From Nesterenkonia aurantiaca (GTDB lineage: Bacteria; Actinomycetota; Actinomycetes; Actinomycetales; Micrococcaceae), in NCBI RefSeq assembly GCF_004364585.1, contig NZ_SOAN01000008.1, positions 1 through 64,000 on the forward strand: a DNA stretch of 64,000 nt, in the 5' to 3' direction. Numbering within the stretch: position 1 is the stretch's first letter; each line of letters begins with the position of its first letter. This document shows positions 59,189 to 64,000 of this stretch, piece by piece. Below the pieces are notes generated by a model. It saw nothing but the letters and a program-made list of their open reading frames with translations, made no database searches and was not told where the DNA came from. The position numbers and the translations under genes are program-made.

Positions 59189-59748
59189 CCATGGCGAACG
59201 AGACGGCACTGTTCACGCTCCTGAACGATCAGGAGCAGGGGTACAACCGCGATGAGGTGGACGAGTTCATGGCACGGGCCCGTGTGGCCTATGACTCCGG
59301 GGAGGGCATGGCGCTCTCGGAGATCCGTGACGTGAGTTTCTCCATGATCGGGGGCGGCTACGATCCGGCTGAGGTCGACGGCGCGCTGGACCGGCTCGAG
59401 GACGCCTTCGCCAGCGCCGAGCGGGACAAGTACGTCGATGCCCACGGCGAGGACGCCTGGTACGAGATGCTCGCCGAACGTGCCGAGCCGCTGCGCGGTC
59501 GGCTCTCCCGCCCGGACGGCAAGCGCTTCCGCGAGCCCGCGCACTCCTCCTCCAACGGCTACCGCAAGGAGCAGGTGGACGAGCTGTGCCGTCAGCTCGA
59601 GCAGTACCTCGACGGGGAGAACCCGATGAGCGTGGACGAGGTCCGCACGATCACCTTCAGCGGCGCCCATGGGCACAATGGCTACGACGAGGCCCAGGTG
59701 GACGCCTTTCTGGACAAGATGACCGAGATCATGGCCTCCGTCGGCTGA
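59185..59748 (+). CDS. DivIVA-domain repeat protein
   Basis: A 187-residue acidic protein built of repeated short DivI1A-type motifs: GYNRDEVDEFMARA, GGYDPAEVDGALDRLE, NGYRKEQVDELCRQLE and NGYDEAQVDAFLDKM. Between them lie short segments on the 'S/N-P-M-S-V-D-E-V-R' pattern preceding F-S. The motif resembles the membrane-binding N-terminal hook of DivIVA/Wag31, but the long coiled coil is missing. It may bind curved membrane or partner proteins (inference). Two starts are possible: ATG 59185, coupled to cdsA, and ATG 59191, 7 nt after a TAGGAT box, from which a leaderless message could be made. Confidence 0.78.
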   Translation: MTMANETALFTLLNDQEQGYNRDEVDEFMARARVAYDSGEGMALSEIRDVSFSMIGGGYDPAEVDGALDRLEDAFASAERDKYVDAHGEDAWYEMLAERAEPLRGRLSRPDGKRFREPAHSSSNGYRKEQVDELCRQLEQYLDGENPMSVDEVRTITFSGAHGHNGYDEAQVDAFLDKMTEIMASVG

Positions 59749-59767
59749 CCCTCCCTCCCTCCCTTTT

Positions 59768-59841
59768 CGTTGAGGGGCGGATTCTGCGGGTATCTCATGG
59801 GGTTTTTAGCCCTAGATGCTCGGAGAATCCGCCCCTCAACG
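59768..59841. repeat. dispersed palindromic repeat, copy 3
   Basis: CGTTGAGGGGCGGATTCT (59768-59785) and AGAATCCGCCCCTCAACG (59824-59841) form perfect 18-bp arms around a 38-nt interior containing GGGG-TTTTTA-GCCC. It lies 19 bp after the DivIVA-domain gene and faces copy 4 in inverted orientation across the endonuclease-like gene. Confidence 0.9.
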
Positions 59842-59952
59842 CGTATGGGCCCAGAGCCCAGGAGTTTTCCCCAGGATCTAGTTACCAGCCTCCCGTTCAC
59901 AGCCTCGGCGGCTGCCCCCGGTTGAGCCGCAATCCGGTGTGCACTGAATCCC

Positions 59953-60978
59953 GTGGAGTCACTGAGCACACCTCAAGACGGCCGTCGTCGCCCCGGGATC
60001 TTCGTGCCCCCAGCGGGACGACGACGGGCGCGCCTCCAGGCCGAGGGGATGGCGCGACGCGATCTCGAGCATTCCCGGGCAAACGATCTTCTGCATCAGC
60101 TCACCCACGGCATCTATGCGGGCACGGGGTTGCCGAACGAGCCAGAGGCCGATCCGGTCCGCGCGCTGCTGCAGGGCCTCACCGAGTCGACCTCGCGTGT
60201 GATCAGCTTCGAGACGGCAGCCCGGCTGTGGGGGCTGATCCCCGGTGAGCTCAGAGCGCCGCTGCATATCAGCAGCCCCGCAGGCGGCGCCCGCGTGCAA
60301 CGCCCGCACCTGGTGGTGGGTCACCGGATCACGGTTCCGGAGCAGTTCGTGCTCGACCTCGGCGGCATCCGAGTGACCAGTCCGGCCTGGACCTGGTTGG
60401 ACCTGGCGCTGGATGGCCCGACGGGTCCCAAGGGCCCTCGGGGTGGTGAGGTGGCGCGTGCCGTGATCCTGGGTGATCAGGTGGTGCGGCCTCCGCGCGG
60501 AGAGTACGGCGAGACCGGCAGACAGCTGGCCAGCATCTCCGAACTCCGTGAAGCAGTCCGAGCCCGGGGAAGGACCAAGGGGATCAGGGGTGTGCGGGAG
60601 GCGCTGGGGCTGATCCGCGAAGGCGTCGATTCCCCGCAGGAGTCCCGGCTGCGGTATTTCATGCACCTCGCCGGCCTGCCGGAGCCGCTGGTGAACCCGG
60701 TGATCCGGCATCCCAGCGGATATCCGTGGTTCGAGCCGGATCTGGCGATTCCGACGTTCCGCGTCTCCATCCAGTACGAGGGGGAGGAGTTCCACTCCAC
60801 CCCGCACAGCGTGCGCAAGGATGTGCGGCGCAGTGAGATCACCGAGCAGCTGGGCTGGATCGAGGTCAGGATCACTGCGGACCATATGGCGGACCAGGGG
60901 CGCCGCGCGATCCAACGCATCCAGCGCGCCCTGATCCAACAAGGGTGGCGTCCGGAAAGACCCACCACACACAGTTGA
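59953..60978 (+). CDS. hypothetical protein with endonuclease-like (DUF559/Vsr-type) C-terminus
   Basis: A 341-residue protein. The N-terminal half resembles the AbiEi-like/'type IV toxin-antitoxin' proteins common in Micrococcales (ISFETAARLWGLIP, HLVVGHRI, VTSPAWTWLDLAL). The C-terminal 90 residues have FEPDLAIPTFRVSIQYEGEEFH followed by KDVRRSEITEQLGWIEVRITADH, the D-x-n-E-x-E/Q spacing of PD-(D/E)XK nucleases such as DUF559/Vsr. The GTG start at 59953 is the furthest plausible one; no ribosome site is clear. The stop TGA lies within the left arm of palindrome copy 4, and copy 3 lies 111 bp before the start. Function uncertain. Confidence 0.7.
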   Translation: MESLSTPQDGRRRPGIFVPPAGRRRARLQAEGMARRDLEHSRANDLLHQLTHGIYAGTGLPNEPEADPVRALLQGLTESTSRVISFETAARLWGLIPGELRAPLHISSPAGGARVQRPHLVVGHRITVPEQFVLDLGGIRVTSPAWTWLDLALDGPTGPKGPRGGEVARAVILGDQVVRPPRGEYGETGRQLASISELREAVRARGRTKGIRGVREALGLIREGVDSPQESRLRYFMHLAGLPEPLVNPVIRHPSGYPWFEPDLAIPTFRVSIQYEGEEFHSTPHSVRKDVRRSEITEQLGWIEVRITADHMADQGRRAIQRIQRALIQQGWRPERPTTHS

Positions 60979-61045
60979 GGGGCGGATTCTCCGAGCATCT
61001 GACGCCGTTCCCGGCATCAAGTACTCGTAGAATCCGCCCCTCAAC
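60974..61045. repeat. dispersed palindromic repeat, copy 4 (inverted relative to copies 1 and 3)
   Basis: GTTGAGGGGCGGATTCT (60974-60990) pairs with AGAATCCGCCCCTCAAC (61029-61045), 17 bp perfect. The interior begins CCGAGCATCTGA, the reverse complement of the inner right side of copies 1 and 3 (TAGATGCTCGG), so this copy is flipped. It separates the endonuclease-like gene from the convergent symporter gene and contains the former's stop codon. Confidence 0.9.
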
Positions 61046-61071
61046 GATGGGACGGGTGGTGGAGCGGCCGC

Positions 61072-62730
61072 TTAGTGCTCGGCGGCCTTCTCGGCGCCCA
61101 CACCGGTCAGCGATCGGATCTCCATCTCGGCCTGCTTGGCCGGATCCTCGGAGACCTTCGAGGTCATCGAACCGAGCCAGCCCAGCAGGAACGCCAGCGG
61201 GATCGAGACGAGACCGGGGTTGGTCAGCGGGTACAGCGCCAGGTCGATCTCCGGGAAGAACGAGGTGTCCCGGCCCCAGACCACGGGGGAGAAGGCGATC
61301 AGGAGCAGCGCCGAGCCGAGTCCGCCGTACATGGACCACAGCGCGCCACGGGTGGTGAATCGCTTCCAGAACAGCGAGTACAGGATCGTGGGCAGGTTCG
61401 CGGAGGCGGCGACCGCGAAGGCCAGCGCCACCAGGAAGGCCACGTTCTGACCCTGTGCGCTGATGCCGCCGAGGATCGCGAGGATGCCGACCACGATCAC
61501 GGTCATCTTGGCTGCCTTGACCTCGCCGGCGGAGTCGATCTTGCCCTTCTTGATGACCTGGGCGTAGACGTCATGGGCGAAGGAGGCCGAGGCCGTGATC
61601 GTCAGTCCGGCGACCACCGCGAGGATGGTGGCGAAGGCGACGGCGGCGATGAAGCCCAGCAGGAACGTGCCGCCGAGCTCGTAGGCCAGCAGCGGTGCCG
61701 CAGAGTTCTGCCCGCCCGGTGCTGCCAGGATCGTCTCGGTGTCCAGCAGTGCTGCTGCGCCGTAGCCCAGCACCAGGGTGAACAGGTAGAACGCGCCGAT
61801 CAGGGCGATGGCCACGACGACGGACTTGCGTGCGTCCTTGGCGGTGGGGACCGTGTAGAAGCGGATCAGCACGTGTGGCAGGGCGGCGGTGCCCAGCACC
61901 AGCGCGATGCCCAGGGACATGAAGTCCAGCTTGGTGAACAGGTCGGCGCCGTACTGCAGACCCGGCTCGAGCAGAGCCGCCTCACCGGTGTTCTCCACGG
62001 CCGAGCCGAGCAGCTCGGAGAAGTTGAAGCCGTAGAGCGCCAGGACCCAGATGGTCATGACGGCGGAACCGGCGATCAGCAGCGTGGCCTTGATGATCTG
62101 GACCCAGGTGGTGCCCTTCATGCCGCCGATGAAGACGTAGAAGATCATCAGTGAGCCGACCACCGCGATGATCAGCGACTGTCCGAGCCCGCTCTCGATG
62201 CCGAGCAGCAGCGCGACCAGTGCGCCCGCACCGGCCATCTGGGCCAGCAGGTAGAACAGGCAGACCGCGAGGGTGGAGATGGCCGCGGCGATGCGCACCG
62301 GCTGCTGGCGCAGGCGGAAGCTGAGCACGTCGGCCATGGTGAACTTGCCGGTGTTGCGCATCAGCTCGGCGACCAGAAGCAGCGCGATCAGCCAGGCGAC
62401 CAGGAAGCCGATGGAGTACAGGAACCCGTCGTAGCCGTAGATCGCGATGGCGCCCACGATGCCGAGGAAGGATGCCGCGGAGAGGTAGTCCCCGGCGATG
62501 GCGGTGCCGTTCTGCGTGCCGGAGAAGGAACGTCCGCCGGCGTAGTAGTCCGCGGCGGTGCTGGTGTTCTTCGACGCCCGGATCACGAAGAACAGCGTGA
62601 CGCCCACGAAGACCAGGAAGATGGAGATGTTCGCCAGCGGGCTGCCGACGTCGGAGCCTGCCTCGGCGGCGGCCGTGGCCAGCGGCGCAAAGCCTGCCTC
62701 GATGGTGGATGCGTTGATCAGGGAGTTCAT
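61072..62730 (-). CDS. cation/acetate (monocarboxylate) symporter, SSS family (ActP/MctC-like)
   Basis: A 552-residue sodium-solute symporter with about 13 helices. Family segments are FFVIRASKNTSTAADYYAGGRSFSGTQNGTAIAGDYLSAASFLG, YFLLAQMAGAGALVALL-type TM5, GGMKGTTWVQIIKA, TAALPHVLIRFYTVPTAKDARKS and FATILAVVAGLTITASASFAHDVY. Close relatives take up acetate, pyruvate or propionate. It is co-transcribed with the DUF485 gene, whose stop overlaps its start. A LytS-type sensor kinase is encoded divergently upstream and may control it. Confidence 0.92.
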   Translation of the reverse strand: MNSLINASTIEAGFAPLATAAAEAGSDVGSPLANISIFLVFVGVTLFFVIRASKNTSTAADYYAGGRSFSGTQNGTAIAGDYLSAASFLGIVGAIAIYGYDGFLYSIGFLVAWLIALLLVAELMRNTGKFTMADVLSFRLRQQPVRIAAAISTLAVCLFYLLAQMAGAGALVALLLGIESGLGQSLIIAVVGSLMIFYVFIGGMKGTTWVQIIKATLLIAGSAVMTIWVLALYGFNFSELLGSAVENTGEAALLEPGLQYGADLFTKLDFMSLGIALVLGTAALPHVLIRFYTVPTAKDARKSVVVAIALIGAFYLFTLVLGYGAAALLDTETILAAPGGQNSAAPLLAYELGGTFLLGFIAAVAFATILAVVAGLTITASASFAHDVYAQVIKKGKIDSAGEVKAAKMTVIVVGILAILGGISAQGQNVAFLVALAFAVAASANLPTILYSLFWKRFTTRGALWSMYGGLGSALLLIAFSPVVWGRDTSFFPEIDLALYPLTNPGLVSIPLAFLLGWLGSMTSKVSEDPAKQAEMEIRSLTGVGAEKAAEH

Positions 62731-63092
62731 CAGTGCTTGTCCTCCTCAGGAAGGCCCGCGCCTCGGGCCTCGAGCTCGAGTCGGATGGCGGTGGATTTCG
62801 GGTCCATCTTCGAGTTGCTGAACCAGACATAGAGTCCGGTGATCACGAAGGTGGTGACGAACTGCGCGAGCCCCAGCACTAGGCCGAGGTTGATGTTGCC
62901 CCAGACCGGAATCGCCATGACGTCCGGGAAGAACGCGGCGGTGATCACGAAGGCGATGTACCAGATGAGGAAGAAAGCGGTCATCGGGAAGACGAAGCTC
63001 CGGTGCGTCCTACGAAGCTCTTGGAAGTCTTCGCGCGCCTGCACCTCCTGGTAGTCAACGGGCCCCGCGTTGGGGGTATTGACCTGGGTCAT
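62730..63092 (-). CDS. DUF485 domain-containing membrane protein
   Basis: A 120-residue protein with two helices (VFPMTAFFLIWYIAFVITAAFFP and LVLGLAQFVTTFVITGLYVWFS) and the DUF485 core DFQELRRTHRSFVFPMT and YVWFSNSKMDP. DUF485 proteins are encoded immediately before acetate-type SSS symporters in many bacteria and are taken to be accessory subunits. The symporter ATG overlaps the stop codon here. AGGAG (63095-63099 region, minus strand) gives a ribosome site before ATG 63092. Confidence 0.92.
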   Translation of the reverse strand: MTQVNTPNAGPVDYQEVQAREDFQELRRTHRSFVFPMTAFFLIWYIAFVITAAFFPDVMAIPVWGNINLGLVLGLAQFVTTFVITGLYVWFSNSKMDPKSTAIRLELEARGAGLPEEDKH

Positions 63093-63295
63093 GTCGGCTC
63101 CTTCATCAGTAGCGTCGGCCCGCGGATGCGGGCCTCGGTCACGTGTGTGTACTTCAAGAGTGCAGTGTGATCCGGGTCACGATCGACTTGAGGGCATGCT
63201 CATGCGACGAGCGGCACCAGATTAGCGACGAGTGGTCGCTCGGGCGCTCGCGAGGAGGAATGGTGAGCTGTGCAACAGATCGGCCCGCGCCCTCA

Positions 63296-63301
63296 TAGGA
63301 T
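63296..63301 (+). promoter_or_regulatory. -10 box TAGGAT for the sensor kinase gene (leaderless)
   Basis: TAGGAT, 7 nt, then ATG 63309. An in-frame ATG at 63300 overlaps the box and is therefore not the start. Confidence 0.5.
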
Positions 63302-63308
63302 GAACACG

Positions 63309-64000
63309 ATGGACTTCCTGACCGAGCTCGCCCCCCTGGTGCTCGCCCTGGCCCTGGTGGTCGGGGTGATCCTGGCTGCCGTCCTGCTCTACCGCACCCA
63401 CGACGACGCCGGGCCCGCCGGCGCTCGGGAGGCTGTGATCAGTCCGGAGGTCCGGGCGCAGCTGAGTGAGGCGCCCGTGGAGGAGGCGCTGCGGCGCCAG
63501 CTCGTGGAGGCGGAGCTGCGCTCGCTGCGCGCGCAGATCTCCCCGCATTTCATCTACAACAGCCTCAACGCCATCGCCGCGACGATCCCCACCGACCCGG
63601 TTCGAGCGCGAGAGCTGGTGCTCGACTTCGCGGACTTCACCCGCTACAGCCTGCGCGCCGAAGGCGAGTTCACCACGCTGCGCGAGGAGCTGGCCGCCGT
63701 CGAGAGCTATGTGCTCTTGGAGAAGGCGCGCTTCGGTGATCGCATCCAGGTGAAGCTGCAGATCGCCCCGGAGGTGCTCGGCGTGCGGATCCCCTTCCTT
63801 GCGGTGCAGCCCCTGGTGGAGAATGCGGTGCGCCATGGGATGGATTCCGAGGCCGGCTCCGGCACGGTCTGGCTGCGCGCCGCGGACACCGCGACCCACG
63901 CGGAGATCAGCGTGGAGGACGATGGTCAGGGCGCCGATCCGGAAGCTATGCGGCAGGTGCTCCACGGGGAGGCCGGCAACGCCCACATCGGGGTGCGCAA
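63309..64000 (+). CDS. LytS/YehU-type sensor histidine kinase, 3' end outside window
   Basis: The first 230 codons are present. One N-terminal helix (LTELAPLVLALALVVGVILAAVLLY) anchors it, then the His_kinase domain has LRSLRAQISPHFIYNSLNAIAATI (phosphoacceptor His80) and the ATPase N-box VQPLVENAVRHGMD. VEDDGQGADPEAM is the G1 box. Such kinases pair with LytTR response regulators, which would be expected just beyond the window edge. The divergent position next to the acetate-type symporter suggests it senses a carboxylate or controls that operon (inference). The start is set by the leaderless -10 box. Confidence 0.88.
   Translation, partial: MDFLTELAPLVLALALVVGVILAAVLLYRTHDDAGPAGAREAVISPEVRAQLSEAPVEEALRRQLVEAELRSLRAQISPHFIYNSLNAIAATIPTDPVRARELVLDFADFTRYSLRAEGEFTTLREELAAVESYVLLEKARFGDRIQVKLQIAPEVLGVRIPFLAVQPLVENAVRHGMDSEAGSGTVWLRAADTATHAEISVEDDGQGADPEAMRQVLHGEAGNAHIGVR

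Overview
The window is GC-rich (roughly two thirds G+C), densely coded and has actinobacterial gene order throughout: DUF1844-infC-rpmI-rplT, typA-fdxA-dapC, a divergent dapD/dapE pair, and rpsB-tsf-pyrH-frr-cdsA. The protein sequences look like Micrococcales, family Micrococcaceae. A complete Mrp Na+/H+ antiporter operon and very acidic linkers in the exported lipoproteins would suit a salt- or alkali-tolerant member such as Nesterenkonia. The genus is inference; the order-level placement is well supported. Nothing looks like a plasmid, prophage or CRISPR locus. The only clear mobile DNA is the end of an insertion sequence at base 1.

Layout. 1-94 is the right end of an IS that cuts off a glycosyltransferase gene. 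0.8-7.3 kb holds translation genes (infC, rpmI, rplT), an rRNA/tRNA methyltransferase, a DNA glycosylase (tag) and an S9 peptidase. 7.5-11.2 kb holds acylphosphatase, an amidohydrolase, a cation-efflux transporter and a SodC-like lipoprotein. 11.4-17.6 kb is the Mrp antiporter operon, with A and B fused, followed by a YihY/BrkB membrane protein. 19.3-31.8 kb holds two complete oligopeptide-type ABC importer operons. 32-42 kb holds typA, fdxA, dapC, gltA, dapD, dapE and smaller enzymes. 42.8-48.6 kb holds tRNA-Asn, purU, a siderophore-interacting reductase, membrane proteins, a CDP-alcohol phosphatidyltransferase and a glycosyltransferase. 48.6-54.7 kb holds a sugar-dehydrogenase lipoprotein, a CAT-anticodon tRNA, a small cluster (degenerate QueD-like protein, BchC-like dehydrogenase, divergent GT4 glycosyltransferase), a FUSC protein and an M23 peptidase. 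55-59.8 kb is rpsB-tsf-pyrH-frr-cdsA plus a DivIVA-domain protein. 60-64 kb holds an endonuclease-like gene between two inverted palindromic repeats, a cation/acetate symporter with its DUF485 partner, and the start of a LytS-type sensor kinase.

The main signals beyond the genes are these. A family of four about 74-bp palindromes sits at gene 3' ends, and two inverted copies bracket the endonuclease-like gene. A -10 box (TAGGCT, TAGGAT, TAGAGT and similar) lies 6-8 nt before the start codon of at least a dozen genes, which implies leaderless mRNAs and fixes several starts. Very strong hairpins follow both substrate-binding-protein genes. A 17-codon leader ORF is coupled to mrpA. A heptamer array of OmpR type lies upstream of the interrupted glycosyltransferase. 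infC starts with ATC. The least understood gene set is the QueD-like/dehydrogenase/GT4 cluster at 50.1-52.8 kb.
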